From assembly GCF_000715205.1 (NCBI RefSeq), contig NZ_JOTP01000003.1, forward strand, positions 62,001-126,000: 64,000 bases of DNA, given 5' to 3'. Below are positions 41,617 through 50,153 of the stretch, piece by piece. Both the position numbers and the translations under genes were made by a program. The stretch's first letter is position 1; each line of letters begins with the position of its first letter. The notes below the pieces were generated by a model. The model searched no databases, was not told the origin of the DNA, and was given only the letters and a program-made list of their open reading frames with translations. The stretch comes from Bacillus zhangzhouensis. Its GTDB lineage: Bacteria > Bacillota > Bacilli > Bacillales > Bacillaceae.

Positions 41617-42030
41617 CTATTCAGTTGATAATTTGTGTAAAAGTGTATGGAGGAGCTGTTTTTCTTCGTAGGTAAAGCCTGAAAGGCATTCTTCTTCAAA
41701 TTGTTCCATCGTGCGCTTAATTTCTTCAAATCGAGCTTTTGCATCATCTGTCATCACGATGAGATTTTGGCGTTTGTCTTTTCCTTGTACACGCTTCACC
41801 CAGCCGTTTGCTTCTAAACGGGTAACGGTTCGGGTAATGGTCGGTGCTTCAACGTTCAAATATGTCCAAATGTCTTTTTGTGTTTTCGGGCCGAATGTAT
41901 CCAAACAAAAAAGTACAGTCCACTGGGACATGTACAAGTCATAAGCAGCAAGCGCTTCGTTCGCCTTTTTAGACAGCAGTCGTGCGCTTTGATGTATTTG
42001 ATGTAAACACTCTCTGTTTAACGTATCCAT
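41617..42030 (-). CDS. ywoH: MarR-family transcriptional regulator YwoH
   Basis: The 137-residue winged-helix protein has the MarR recognition region KTQKDIWTYLNVEAPTITRTVTRLEANGWVKRVQGKDKRQNLIVMT. It precedes and probably controls the efflux gene ywoG. A near-perfect 18-bp palindrome lies just upstream of its SD (AAAGGTGA). Autoregulation is the usual pattern for MarR proteins. Confidence 0.88.
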   Translation of the reverse strand: MDTLNRECLHQIHQSARLLSKKANEALAAYDLYMSQWTVLFCLDTFGPKTQKDIWTYLNVEAPTITRTVTRLEANGWVKRVQGKDKRQNLIVMTDDAKARFEEIKRTMEQFEEECLSGFTYEEKQLLHTLLHKLSTE

Positions 42031-42048
42031 ATGCTCACCTTTATTAAA

Positions 42049-42066
42049 TATTTATCTAGGTAAATA
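42049..42066. promoter_or_regulatory. Candidate YwoH operator
   Basis: TATTTATCTAGGTAAATA is an 18-bp inverted repeat with a single mismatched pair, located 19 bp before ywoH. Length and AT-rich arms fit MarR operators. Confidence 0.6.
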
Positions 42067-42186
42067 AATTCACCTTTTCTATTTTACGTGCTTGATCCAT
42101 GCTTGTAAAGTGAAAATTTTCGCCACCCGAAATGAATTTTATATTTTGCCTTTTCTGATAAATCCCTTGTCCCATCTTCATTTTTA

Positions 42187-42215
42187 GCATATTCCCTGTG
42201 CAATGCTAATACACT
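42187..42215 (+). promoter_or_regulatory. SigE promoter of usd-spoIIID
   Basis: GCATATT (42187-42193), 14 bp and AATACACT (42208-42215) match the SigE consensus well. spoIIID is a SigE gene in B. subtilis. Confidence 0.75.
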
Positions 42216-42255
42216 GTTACAAACCTGACAAAGAGAGTGTTTGAGGTGAGGGATC

Positions 42256-42321
42256 GTGTTTGGCATTTACTACCTAATGGATGAGAAATTACGACGAACA
42301 AGCGCTGCTAAAAATGCATAA
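42256..42321 (+). CDS. usd: Short ORF upstream of spoIIID (usd-like)
   Basis: A 21-codon frame starts at GTG 42256 behind SD GAGGTGAGGG and encodes MFGIYYLMDEKLRRTSAAKNA. B. subtilis has a small gene, usd, between the SigE promoter and spoIIID that is needed for spoIIID translation. This frame is in the right place, but I did not align the sequences, so the symbol is tentative. Confidence 0.5.
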   Translation: MFGIYYLMDEKLRRTSAAKNA

Positions 42322-42378
42322 TCTTCATACGGATCTCATTTCACACTTCTCACATCCATTTTAGGGAGGTCGAGTGGT

Positions 42379-42657
42379 GTGCACGATTACATCAAAGAGC
42401 GAACAATCAAGATAGGAAAGTATATCGTGGAGACAAAGAAAACCGTTCGTGTTATTGCGAAAGAATTTGGAGTCTCTAAAAGTACTGTACACAAGGATCT
42501 AACAGAAAGACTGCCAGAAATTAATCCAGATCTGGCTAATGAAGTGAAGGAGATACTGGATTATCATAAATCAATCCGCCACTTGCGAGGAGGAGAAGCC
42601 ACGAAGTTAAAGTATAAAAAAGAAGAAATTTTAGAAGGTGAGCCTGTGAAACAGTAA
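42379..42657 (+). CDS. spoIIID: Sporulation transcription factor SpoIIID
   Basis: SpoIIID is a mother-cell DNA-binding protein that both represses and activates SigE and SigK genes. The 92-residue protein has the helix-turn-helix VRVIAKEFGVSKSTVHKDLTERL (residues 23-45) and a basic C-terminal region RHLRGGEATKLKYKK. It uses a GTG start with SD AGGGAGG, as in B. subtilis. mbl follows. Confidence 0.97.
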   Translation: MHDYIKERTIKIGKYIVETKKTVRVIAKEFGVSKSTVHKDLTERLPEINPDLANEVKEILDYHKSIRHLRGGEATKLKYKKEEILEGEPVKQ

Positions 42658-42841
42658 GCTTAGTTCTTTGTTCATAAACATGATATATATATCTTCCTCA
42701 TATCGGTAGTTTCTAACCACAAAATTTGTAAAGACTTTTGTAAAGAAAGATCTTTTTTTCTGCAAATTATGATAGAATATATAATTAGGGCAGAATGTGG
42801 TATTTGCTATGGAAACAGATTTTCAAGGAGGATATATATAG

Positions 42842-43843
42842 ATGTTTGCTAGGGATATTGGAATTGATCTTGGTACTGCCAATGTACTGATTCATGTCAA
42901 AGGAAAAGGAATTGTGTTGAATGAACCATCTGTAGTAGCACTTGACAAAAATAGCGGGAAAGTACTGGCTGTTGGAGAAGAGGCTAGACGTATGGTTGGA
43001 CGTACGCCTGGGAATATTGTTGCGATTCGACCATTAAAAGATGGCGTAATTGCCGATTTTGAAGTAACTGAAGCAATGCTCAAGCATTTTATTAACAAAT
43101 TAAATGTGAAAGGGCTGTTCTCTAAGCCTCGTATGCTCATCTGCTGCCCAACAAACATTACATCTGTTGAGCAAAAGGCGATCAAAGAAGCTGCTGAAAA
43201 AAGCGGCGGTAAGCATGTATTTCTTGAAGAAGAGCCAAAAGTAGCGGCAATTGGTGCTGGTATGGACATTTTTCAGCCAAGTGGAAACATGGTCGTAGAT
43301 ATTGGAGGCGGAACGACAGATATTGCTGTCATCTCTATGGGTGACATTGTAACCGCCTCTTCTATTAAAATGGCTGGAGACAAATTTGATCTGGAAATTT
43401 TGAATTACATTAAAAAAGAGTACAAGCTGTTGATTGGTGAGCGTACATCAGAGGATATTAAGATCCAAGTTGCAACGGTATTCCCAGACGCACGTAACGA
43501 AGAGATTTCGATTCGTGGACGAGACATGGTGACAGGATTACCAAGAACGATTACCGTCACAAGCAAAGAAGTAGAAGAAGCATTACGTGAATCTGTATCT
43601 GCGATTGTTCAGGCAGCGAAGCAAGTTCTTGAGAGAACACCACCTGAACTATCAGCTGATATCATCGATCGCGGAGTCATCATTACAGGTGGCGGAGGTC
43701 TTCTAAACGGGCTTGATCAATTGCTTGCAGAAGAGCTGAAAGTACCAGTTTTCGTAGCTGAAAATCCTATGGACTGTGTAGCAGTTGGTACTGGCGTGAT
43801 GCTTGATAATATGGATAAGCTGCCAAAGCGTAAACTCAGCTAA
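42842..43843 (+). CDS. mbl: Actin-like cell-shape protein Mbl
   Basis: Mbl is a MreB homologue that guides lateral cell-wall synthesis from the inner membrane face. The 333-residue protein begins with the amphipathic MFARDIGIDLGTANVLIH (phosphate-1 loop). It has the phosphate-2 loop DIGGGTTDIAVIS and the adenosine motif IITGGGGLLNGL. SD AAGGAGG. Identification as Mbl rather than MreB or MreBH rests on sequence recall and its position after spoIIID. Confidence 0.95.
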   Translation: MFARDIGIDLGTANVLIHVKGKGIVLNEPSVVALDKNSGKVLAVGEEARRMVGRTPGNIVAIRPLKDGVIADFEVTEAMLKHFINKLNVKGLFSKPRMLICCPTNITSVEQKAIKEAAEKSGGKHVFLEEEPKVAAIGAGMDIFQPSGNMVVDIGGGTTDIAVISMGDIVTASSIKMAGDKFDLEILNYIKKEYKLLIGERTSEDIKIQVATVFPDARNEEISIRGRDMVTGLPRTITVTSKEVEEALRESVSAIVQAAKQVLERTPPELSADIIDRGVIITGGGGLLNGLDQLLAEELKVPVFVAENPMDCVAVGTGVMLDNMDKLPKRKLS

Positions 43844-43848
43844 TGATT

Positions 43849-43882
43849 CCCCTCATTCTTTTTAGAAAGAATGGGGGATTTT
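43849..43882 (+). terminator. Terminator after mbl
   Basis: CCCC-T-CATTCTTT pairs with AAAGAATGGGGG (one bulged T), loop TTAG, followed by ATTTTTA. Confidence 0.8.
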
Positions 43883-43885
43883 TAT

Positions 43886-43912
43886 TAAAGAACCCTGCAA
43901 ATATGCCGATAT
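43886..43912 (+). promoter_or_regulatory. SigD promoter of flhO-flhP
   Basis: TAAA (43886-43889), 15 bp and GCCGATAT (43905-43912) are an exact match to the SigD flagellar promoter consensus. It lies 55 bp before flhO. Confidence 0.9.
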
Positions 43913-43967
43913 ATTTCATAGAAGATTGAGTTTAGGTCATGTGAAAGAATCTTAATGAGGTGAGCAC

Positions 43968-44807
43968 GTGTTAAAAGGACTATACACCGCAACATCTGCC
44001 ATGATCGCTCAAGAGCGACGGACAGAAATGCTTTCAAATAATATCGCAAATGCGAATACACCAGGATATAAAGCTGATGAAGGGGCAATGCGGGCGTTTC
44101 CAGAAATGCTGCTGAGCCGAATGGAATCAGGACGTTTCCAAACATCCTCAGGCAAAGGCTTTAATGTCCCACAACAAACGCCGATTGGTGGAATTAATAC
44201 TGGGACATATATGCAGGAACTGATCCCTCAATTTACACAAGGAACATTAAAGACAACGGATCAAACAACAGATGTCGCACTAGTAGAAAATAATGTACCA
44301 ATCAACCCAGAGACAAATCAAAAATCAGCACTATTTTATGCCGTCAACACACCAGAAGGCGTTCGTTATACGAAAAGTAGTTCTATTACATTGAACGCAC
44401 AAAATCAATTGACCATCAATGGCCGTGCCCTTCTTTCAGTGACGGGTCAGCCGATTACGGTTCAGAGTGAGAATTTCAAAGTGAATGCAGATGGAACTGT
44501 GAGTGAAAATGGACAAAATCTCGGGCAAATCGATGTACGTGTCGCAATGGACACAAGAAATCTTGCGCGTGAAGGAAATGATTTATACCGTACGGCTGAT
44601 AACCAGCCCCTGCCAAGTGCAGTAAATAACGGTCAAATGTCCTATTCGTTAAGCCAAGGTGTATCGGAGCTGTCAAACGTGGATGTGACGAAATCATATA
44701 CAGAAATGACAACAGCCTATCGAGCATTTGAAACAAATCAAAAAGTTGTTCAGGCGTATGACAAAAGCTTAGAAAAAGCAGTGAATGAAATCGGAAGAGT
44801 GTACTAA
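43968..44807 (+). CDS. flhO: Flagellar basal-body rod protein FlhO
   Basis: The 279-residue FlgF/FlgG-type rod protein has the N-terminal rod signature LKGLYTATSAMIAQERRTEMLSNNIANANTPGYKADEG. The C-terminal segment SNVDVTKSYTEMTTAYRAFETNQKVVQAYDKSLEKAVNEIGRV is shared by the family. It is exported through the flagellar type III apparatus and has no Sec signal. GTG start, SD GAGGTGAG. Forms an operon with flhP. Confidence 0.94.
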   Translation: MLKGLYTATSAMIAQERRTEMLSNNIANANTPGYKADEGAMRAFPEMLLSRMESGRFQTSSGKGFNVPQQTPIGGINTGTYMQELIPQFTQGTLKTTDQTTDVALVENNVPINPETNQKSALFYAVNTPEGVRYTKSSSITLNAQNQLTINGRALLSVTGQPITVQSENFKVNADGTVSENGQNLGQIDVRVAMDTRNLAREGNDLYRTADNQPLPSAVNNGQMSYSLSQGVSELSNVDVTKSYTEMTTAYRAFETNQKVVQAYDKSLEKAVNEIGRVY

Positions 44808-44837
44808 TCAAGAAATGAAAGGGAAAGGAGGATTCTT

Positions 44838-45656
44838 ATGCTCAGAACAATGATTAATGCAGCTGTGTCGATGAACGAAGTACAAAAACAGCTTGATATG
44901 ATCAGTAATAACATCGCGAACAGTGAAACAACAGGGTATCGCGCGAAAAACACCCGTTTCTCGGAGCTGGTCAGACAGCAATTTAATCAAGTAGATGAAA
45001 AAAATGAGCAGGTGGCAAACAGTCGTCTGACACCTGCTGGACTAAGACTGGGAACAGGTACAATGGTCAATGCGTCCATTAACTCATTGCAGGGGTCTAT
45101 TAAAGAAACAGGCCGTGACCTTGATGTTGCGTTTGGGGCGCCATCGCAGTATTTGCAGGTCAATGCCGGCGGTAATATCCGTTATACAAGAGATGGTTCT
45201 CTTTACTTACAGCCAGGCAATAACCGTAACCAAGTTCAGCTTGTTACAAGTGAAGGTCATCCGATTCTTGATGAAAACGGAAATGAGATCGTCTTAAATG
45301 CTAATTTTCGTGATATTTCCATTGATAAAAATGGACGACTCACGGCAATTTCTAGAGATAATCAACCGAATCAGCAGGTGAATCTAGGCGTTGTACAAGT
45401 GAATAATTCTTCAGCACTCGTCTCTGAAGGAGAGAATTTGTTCTCAGTAGATGGTAACTATCAAGGTGCATTAACGGCACTGAATGGGGCAAACCGCCAA
45501 GCCATTCAGCTTCAGCAAGGTGCACTTGAAACCTCAAATGTGGACATGTCTAAAGAATTAACTGATTTAATGACGACACAGCGCTCATATCAGATGAATT
45601 CAAGAACCATTACGATGGGTGATCAGATGCTGGGATTAGTGAATACGATTAGATAA
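44838..45656 (+). CDS. flhP: Flagellar basal-body rod protein FlhP
   Basis: The 272-residue paralogue of FlhO has MINAAVSMNEVQKQLDMISNNIANSETTGYRAKN at the N-terminus and LETSNVDMSKELTDLMTTQRSYQMNSRTITMGDQMLGLVNTIR at the C-terminus. SD AAAGGAGGA, 30 bp after flhO. Together they form the distal rod. The transcript ends at a hairpin inside the 3' end of the convergent rapD. Confidence 0.94.
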   Translation: MLRTMINAAVSMNEVQKQLDMISNNIANSETTGYRAKNTRFSELVRQQFNQVDEKNEQVANSRLTPAGLRLGTGTMVNASINSLQGSIKETGRDLDVAFGAPSQYLQVNAGGNIRYTRDGSLYLQPGNNRNQVQLVTSEGHPILDENGNEIVLNANFRDISIDKNGRLTAISRDNQPNQQVNLGVVQVNNSSALVSEGENLFSVDGNYQGALTALNGANRQAIQLQQGALETSNVDMSKELTDLMTTQRSYQMNSRTITMGDQMLGLVNTIR

Positions 45657-45661
45657 TCAGC

Positions 45662-45720
45662 AGGCTGAAGTCAGCCTCTCATGATAAAAAAGGCGGCTCG
45701 CTCAAAGTCGCCCTTTTTTT
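45662..45720 (+). terminator. Terminator after flhP, lying within the end of rapD
   Basis: AGGCTG and CAGCCT (45662-45677) form a first hairpin. GGCGGCT and AGTCGCC (45692-45712) form a second, followed by CTTTTTTTT. The second one is part of the last codons of rapD on the other strand. Confidence 0.75.
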
Positions 45721-46726
45721 TATAAAAATCTGAGACATCTGCAAGTAGATCCTCAAGATCAATCCAGGCTTCTTTTCGTTCAAGACATGTGACGAGTGTG
45801 GCAATCTGCTCATCTGCTTTGGGCGCTTGGTTGTAGAGAAGGAACAGGATTTGGAATTTAATTCTTAATATATCAAACTGAGAAGCAACCGCTTCTTTTA
45901 GCCCTTTTTGTATATATTTCATTCCTTCTTCGGTTAAATTTTCTTTAAAACAGGAGCGCACAGTTTCGTAGAGACACGATACGTAGGAGTGTGCGGACTT
46001 CCGGTATGCTGGGAGACGAAGCGCTTTTTTAAAGTATTCTAGCGCTCTCTTATGACGGTTTTGTCTCGACTGAATAAAACCAGCATCATAATAAACGATT
46101 CCGAGCAGTTCTTGGTCATCAATCATTTTCACGTATTCGATAATCTCAATGAAAATAGCTTCTGCTTCCTCGTATTTTTTTTGGTCGCTAAAATTAAGTG
46201 CGAGCACAATTTTACAACGATAAATGCTATGGATATCCCCGTGTTTTGCAAAGATATCCATGGCTTTTTGAATATGACGAATCGATAACAACGAGTAGCG
46301 GTTGTTATAATAAACACCACTTGTACGAAAATGGAATTCTGCTTCCTCGAGCTCATCGTTTAGTAAGGGAAGGCGTTCTTCTGCCTTTTCAAGATAATGA
46401 ATGGCATCATTTTGATCGCTGTTTAAAGATTCGTATAGTCCGAGAAAGAAGTGAAAATAATATTGTAGTTCTTCGTTCATTTGATCCTTATGAAGCATCA
46501 GTTCATGTTTGAGTTTTTCTAAGTCCTCTGTCTGATTCATCCAGAGCTGATGACGGAATAGCATGAGTTGATAATGTAAATAAAGCCCCGGTTTCTTTGA
46601 TAATTTACGTTTATGTTTTGATAGAGTTATTTTGATATCTTCAGCCTTCGAAAAATGTCGATGCTTCAGCATTGTATACCACGAATGGAGAAGTTTTTTA
46701 ATGGATTTATCGCTCATAAAATTCAT
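45671..46726 (-). CDS. rapD: Rap-family response-regulator aspartate phosphatase, RapD position
   Basis: The 351-residue protein has an N-terminal helical bundle (KKLLHSWYTMLKHRHFSKAEDIK, HYQLMLFRHQLWM) followed by TPR repeats, for example EEAEFHFRTSGVYYNNRYSLLSIRHIQKAMDIF and GIVYYDAGFIQSRQNRHKRALEYFKKAL. Rap proteins bind Spo0F or ComA, and some respond to a Phr peptide. No phr gene follows: the 3' end runs into the flhP terminator. ATG 46726 has SD GAGGGT. Position between flhP and fabZ matches B. subtilis rapD. Confidence 0.88.
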   Translation of the reverse strand: MNFMSDKSIKKLLHSWYTMLKHRHFSKAEDIKITLSKHKRKLSKKPGLYLHYQLMLFRHQLWMNQTEDLEKLKHELMLHKDQMNEELQYYFHFFLGLYESLNSDQNDAIHYLEKAEERLPLLNDELEEAEFHFRTSGVYYNNRYSLLSIRHIQKAMDIFAKHGDIHSIYRCKIVLALNFSDQKKYEEAEAIFIEIIEYVKMIDDQELLGIVYYDAGFIQSRQNRHKRALEYFKKALRLPAYRKSAHSYVSCLYETVRSCFKENLTEEGMKYIQKGLKEAVASQFDILRIKFQILFLLYNQAPKADEQIATLVTCLERKEAWIDLEDLLADVSDFYKKKGDFERAAFFIMRG

Positions 46727-46945
46727 TTTTACCCTCTTATTCAATCAATGATGTAATATATATTACCATATTTGTGAAAAAACAATGAGTGTAGTGTGGA
46801 TTATATTTGATGACAATTGGCAATAGTAGATTCTATTTTCTACCATATATGTAGAGTGAACATTGAAAAATGACAGCATTCATAATATACTTTTATAGGA
46901 ATCAAATGAAGATCAGCCATATAGAAAAGAAGGAGAGATCAAGAT

Positions 46946-47380
46946 ATGCTTGATGCTCAGCAAATTCAAGAGATTATTCCACACCGTTACCCATTCTTAT
47001 TGGTCGACCGTATTTTAGAGGTTGAAGGTGAGAAAAGAGCGGTTGGGATTAAAAATGTCACAGTCAATGAAGAATTCTTTAACGGTCATTTCCCAGGATA
47101 CCCAGTCATGCCGGGTGTACTTATTGTGGAAGCACTCGCACAGGTTTTTGGGGTGATTATGTTGGGCAAAGAAGAAAACAAAGGGAAAATTGGTTTATTC
47201 GCTGGGATTGACGGCTGCCGATTCAAAAGACAGGTCAAGCCTGGTGATCAGCTACGTTTAGAGGTTGAAGTGACGCGTCTCCGTGGTCCGGTTGCAAAAG
47301 GAAAAGCGGTAGCTACAGTCGATGGCGAAGTTGCATGTGAAGCAGAACTTACATTTTCTATCGGTCCTAAAGTATCATGA
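46946..47380 (+). CDS. fabZ: 3-hydroxyacyl-ACP dehydratase FabZ
   Basis: FabZ dehydrates 3-hydroxyacyl-ACP in type II fatty-acid synthesis. The 144-residue hotdog-fold protein starts [17 protein letters not shown]. It has the catalytic His and Glu in [22 protein letters not shown] and the [21 protein letters not shown] segment. SD AAGGAGAG. The gap upstream (46727-46945, AT-rich) shows no structure I can name. Confidence 0.96.
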   Translation: MLDAQQIQEIIPHRYPFLLVDRILEVEGEKRAVGIKNVTVNEEFFNGHFPGYPVMPGVLIVEALAQVFGVIMLGKEENKGKIGLFAGIDGCRFKRQVKPGDQLRLEVEVTRLRGPVAKGKAVATVDGEVACEAELTFSIGPKVS

Positions 47381-47387
47381 TTTGCCT

Positions 47388-47417
47388 AGCGGTTCATCTT
47401 GTATGAACCGCTTTTTA
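47388..47417 (+). terminator. Terminator after fabZ
   Basis: AGCGGTTCAT and ATGAACCGCT form a 10-bp stem with loop CTTGT, followed by TTTTTA. Confidence 0.85.
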
Positions 47418-47506
47418 TATGGGAAAGCTCAGTCTGAAAGGATCAGGACTTGCATTTTTGACAAAAAAACGTCATATTAGACAAAAAAAGATGAAGGTGA
47501 TAAAGG

Positions 47507-47902
47507 ATGCTGAAAGAATTTAGAGAGTTTGCAGTTAAGGGGAATGTTATTGACCTGGCTGTAGGTGTCATCATTGGGGGAGCATTTGGCAAAATTGTCA
47601 CTTCTCTTGTGAATGATTTGATCATGCCGCTTGTCGGTATTATTATCGGGGGACATGATTTTAGCAATTTAGCCATTAAAATCGGATCTGCTCAAATTTT
47701 GTATGGTAACTTCATTCAAACAGTGATTGATTTCTTGATTATCTCGTTTTCCATTTTTCTCTTTATTCGTTATTTGAATAAATTAAAACGGAAAAAGGTA
47801 GAGGAAGAAGAGGCTGTGGAAACACCAGATCAATCAGAGGTTTTACTAACTGAAATTAGAGATCTATTGAAAAATCAAAGCCAATCTAAAGATGTGCAAT
47901 AG
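47507..47902 (+). CDS. mscL: Large-conductance mechanosensitive channel MscL
   Basis: MscL opens under membrane tension during hypo-osmotic shock. The 131-residue protein has [41 protein letters not shown] (pore helix M1), a second membrane helix near residues 72-90 and a charged C-terminal helix. ATG 47507 follows SD GAAGGTGATAAAGG. A shared terminator separates it from ywpF. Confidence 0.95.
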   Translation: MLKEFREFAVKGNVIDLAVGVIIGGAFGKIVTSLVNDLIMPLVGIIIGGHDFSNLAIKIGSAQILYGNFIQTVIDFLIISFSIFLFIRYLNKLKRKKVEEEEAVETPDQSEVLLTEIRDLLKNQSQSKDVQ

Positions 47903-47930
47903 AAAAAGAGCGGCTAATCCCGCTCTTTTT
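47903..47930. terminator. Bidirectional terminator between mscL and ywpF
   Basis: AAAAAGAGCG and CGCTCTTTTT form a 10-bp stem with an 8-nt loop; both strands end in a T-run. Confidence 0.9.
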
Positions 47931-48340
47931 TATGTGTTTTGTTTAAAAGCATCCAGCAGTTTTTCTCCTGAAAGCCCCTCTTTGACGAGGTCTTTTAATA
48001 CTTCTTCGGTTTCTGTTCTGTAACGATTTGTAATCATTTTACCATCGAGTAACACAGAAATGTTTTCTTCTAAGGCAACGATGTTTTTGACTTGGACAGA
48101 TAGATGAACAGGGCGGTTGTTTTCTTTTGTGATCGTCACGAGAATCTTCACTTCTGTGTGCTGCTGAAAGAGCACCTCAAACACCTGTCTATGCTTCTTT
48201 GGAATGAGTGCCTCGATCATCCAGTGATTTTCACCGTCTTCTTTATTAATGATTAAACCGTCGCGAAGAGGAATGCTGGACATTTTATCTTGCTTTGGAT
48301 CAAGTTCGATTTTGAGATCAATTAGCCTAAAGGTTTTCAT
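47930..48340 (-). CDS. ywpF: YwpF-family protein
   Basis: The 136-residue cytoplasmic protein starts MKTFRLIDLKIELD and has ends characteristic of YwpF (EEVLKDLVKEGLSGEKLLDAFKQ). The middle is beta-rich. No function is known to me. ATG 48340 has SD GAGGTGAT. It is convergent with mscL as in B. subtilis. Confidence 0.83.
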   Translation of the reverse strand: MKTFRLIDLKIELDPKQDKMSSIPLRDGLIINKEDGENHWMIEALIPKKHRQVFEVLFQQHTEVKILVTITKENNRPVHLSVQVKNIVALEENISVLLDGKMITNRYRTETEEVLKDLVKEGLSGEKLLDAFKQNT

Positions 48341-48457
48341 ATTTATCACCTCACAAGCGTTCGTTATTCGTATGTATCATTATAGCATACAACATCTGTA
48401 TAAATGAAACCGCTGCCTACTCAGAACTAGCTGCATATAAGTGAAAGGAGATATTTT

Positions 48458-48814
48458 ATGGAGTCCTATCAACTGCGAAAAATACATATCGGTGAGGAGA
48501 AGGCAAAAAGCAATATGCGAGTATATTCATGGGGAGACATTCTTTCATTTTGTGATGTATATATGGAAGAAGGCGAGTCTCTCACTTTTCAATACGTCAC
48601 AGAGGATCAAATGGATTGCTTTGAATTTCAACTGTCGATTCATGACGGGCGGCTTTGTTTTTATTGGTTTGCGTGGGACGGATCTGATTATATTCACATG
48701 CCTTCTAGTAATTGGATTCATTCAGATATTTTTAATCAATTTATGAAAAATAAGTATTTCGTCAAACAAAACAAGATGATGTTTTATACTCAAGCGGTAA
48801 AAAACAAAAATTAA
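48458..48814 (+). CDS. Uncharacterised small protein, Trp/Tyr/Phe-rich
   Basis: I do not recognise this 118-residue protein. It has no signal or membrane segment. It is rich in aromatic residues and Met (for example VYSWGDILSFCDVYMEEGES and FYWFAWDGSDYIHM), suggesting a compact beta-sandwich. SD AAAGGAGA before ATG 48458 is good, so the gene is likely real. In B. subtilis the corresponding place holds ywpG, but I could not confirm similarity. Confidence 0.65.
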   Translation: MESYQLRKIHIGEEKAKSNMRVYSWGDILSFCDVYMEEGESLTFQYVTEDQMDCFEFQLSIHDGRLCFYWFAWDGSDYIHMPSSNWIHSDIFNQFMKNKYFVKQNKMMFYTQAVKNKN

Positions 48815-48843
48815 CGAGGAAATAGAGAATTTGAAGGGTGATT

Positions 48844-48873
48844 TTGACATTTTTATGTTTTGTCACATACAAC
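48844..48873 (+). promoter_or_regulatory. SigA promoter of the 48.9-49.1 kb transcript
   Basis: TTGACA (48844-48849), 18 bp and TACAAC (48868-48873). Confidence 0.6.
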
Positions 48874-48879
48874 CTTTCT

Positions 48880-49100
48880 CAGTAGACTAGGGGTAGTTGA
48901 AAGGAAAGGAGGCCAGTCTTGATTCAAAAGGTAAACGTCTAGCATCTCATAGCCCCCCCTCTAGCTAAAGCTGATAGACTTTGCCTAGTGCAAATGAACA
49001 CTGCGTAATAGAACCGATGCTTCTTTGTATAGGTCATGTGTCCCCTATCATCCCCTTATGTGTATCCGGTCATGTTTCATGGCCGGGTACCCTTTTATTC
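48880..49100 (+). ncRNA. Candidate small RNA or attenuator leader upstream of ywpJ
   Basis: After the promoter comes about 220 nt with no long ORF. It has a strong SD (AAAGGAGG, about 48905-48912) followed 6 nt later by TTG, opening a 7-codon frame (MIQKVNV), then a C7 run (48952-48958). It ends in an imperfect 12-bp hairpin (GTATCCGGTCATG with CATGGCCGGGTAC, 49062-49090) and CCTTTTATT. It could be a free sRNA with a C-rich anti-SD loop or a leader-peptide attenuator for ywpJ. No Rfam class recognised. Confidence 0.4.
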
Positions 49101-49208
49101 ACTGATAAGCCGATCATCCCTTGCAAATAGTGGATACTCATTTCATAATGATGGTGGATTTAATCAGTGGTATGTCAATTGAAAATGGAGACAAAAAAGG
49201 AGAGAACG

Positions 49209-50078
49209 ATGACAAACATTCAATTAATCGCAACGGATTTAGACGGAACTTTACTAAACAGTGAACACAAAGTGAGTCAGGAAAACGAGCAGGCATTAAA
49301 GGAAGCAGCAGCGAATGGGATTGAGGTTGTCGTTTCAACAGGAAGAGCGTATTTTGATGTGAAGTCTATTTTTGATCAGCTTGGTATGAATACGTGGGTG
49401 ATTAGTGCGAATGGAGCTGTGATTCATGATCCAAGTGGACAAGTGTATCACTCAGCTACTTTACAAGAAGAAAAGGCCAAACACATATTATCATGGCTTG
49501 AGGAACGTGATTATTACTATGAAGTCTTTACGAATGAGGCCATTTTCACACCGAATAGCGGTAGAGAGCTTCTTGCGATCGAAATGGACCGTTTAAAAAG
49601 TGCAAATCCAGAAACGGATCGAAGTGTTCTAAAGCAAGCGGCAGAAGTTCAATACAGCCAGTCGGGTTTTGCCTATATTGATACATATAAAGAATTGTTT
49701 CGTGAGGATCAAAAGCTTTCATTTTATAACATCTTAGGCTTCTCTTTTTTTCAAGAAAGACTGAAAGCCGGATGGGATACATTTGGACATGATTCAGATT
49801 TAACATTGGTCAGCTCAGCTGATCATAACTTTGAGATTGGTTCAAAGGATGCGTCTAAAGGGCAGGCATTAACAAGGCTAGCAGAAAGGCTTGATATTCC
49901 TTTAAGCCAGACAGCAGCTGTAGGAGACAGCTTAAATGACGAATCGATGCTTCAAGTAGCTGGTGTTGGGGTTGCGATGGGGAATGCAAGAAAGGATATA
50001 AAAGAAATAGCTGATCAGGTCACGTTAACAAACGATGAACATGGTGTGGCACATATGATTCGACACCTTTTGAAATAG
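49209..50078 (+). CDS. ywpJ: HAD-IIB (Cof-type) sugar phosphatase YwpJ
   Basis: The 289-residue protein has all HAD motifs: nucleophile DLDGTLL near residue 10, VVSTGRAYFDV (motif II), the Lys of DASKGQAL and GDSLNDESML (motif III/IV). The B. subtilis homologue is a sugar-phosphate phosphatase. ATG 49209 has SD AAAGGAGAG. In B. subtilis the gene lies behind the repressor gene glcR, which is absent here; a structured leader stands in that place. Confidence 0.85.
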   Translation: MTNIQLIATDLDGTLLNSEHKVSQENEQALKEAAANGIEVVVSTGRAYFDVKSIFDQLGMNTWVISANGAVIHDPSGQVYHSATLQEEKAKHILSWLEERDYYYEVFTNEAIFTPNSGRELLAIEMDRLKSANPETDRSVLKQAAEVQYSQSGFAYIDTYKELFREDQKLSFYNILGFSFFQERLKAGWDTFGHDSDLTLVSSADHNFEIGSKDASKGQALTRLAERLDIPLSQTAAVGDSLNDESMLQVAGVGVAMGNARKDIKEIADQVTLTNDEHGVAHMIRHLLK

Positions 50079-50153
50079 ACGAATCGGATGTATTGGTATA
50101 AATCATATAGGATAAAGCGCATTCTACAAAAGAGGAATTCAGAACTACTTCTA

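Noticed and set aside
42084-42266. 60-codon minus-strand frame upstream of spoIIID
   Set aside because: It overlaps the SigE promoter and the usd-like frame and has no SD or recognisable product.
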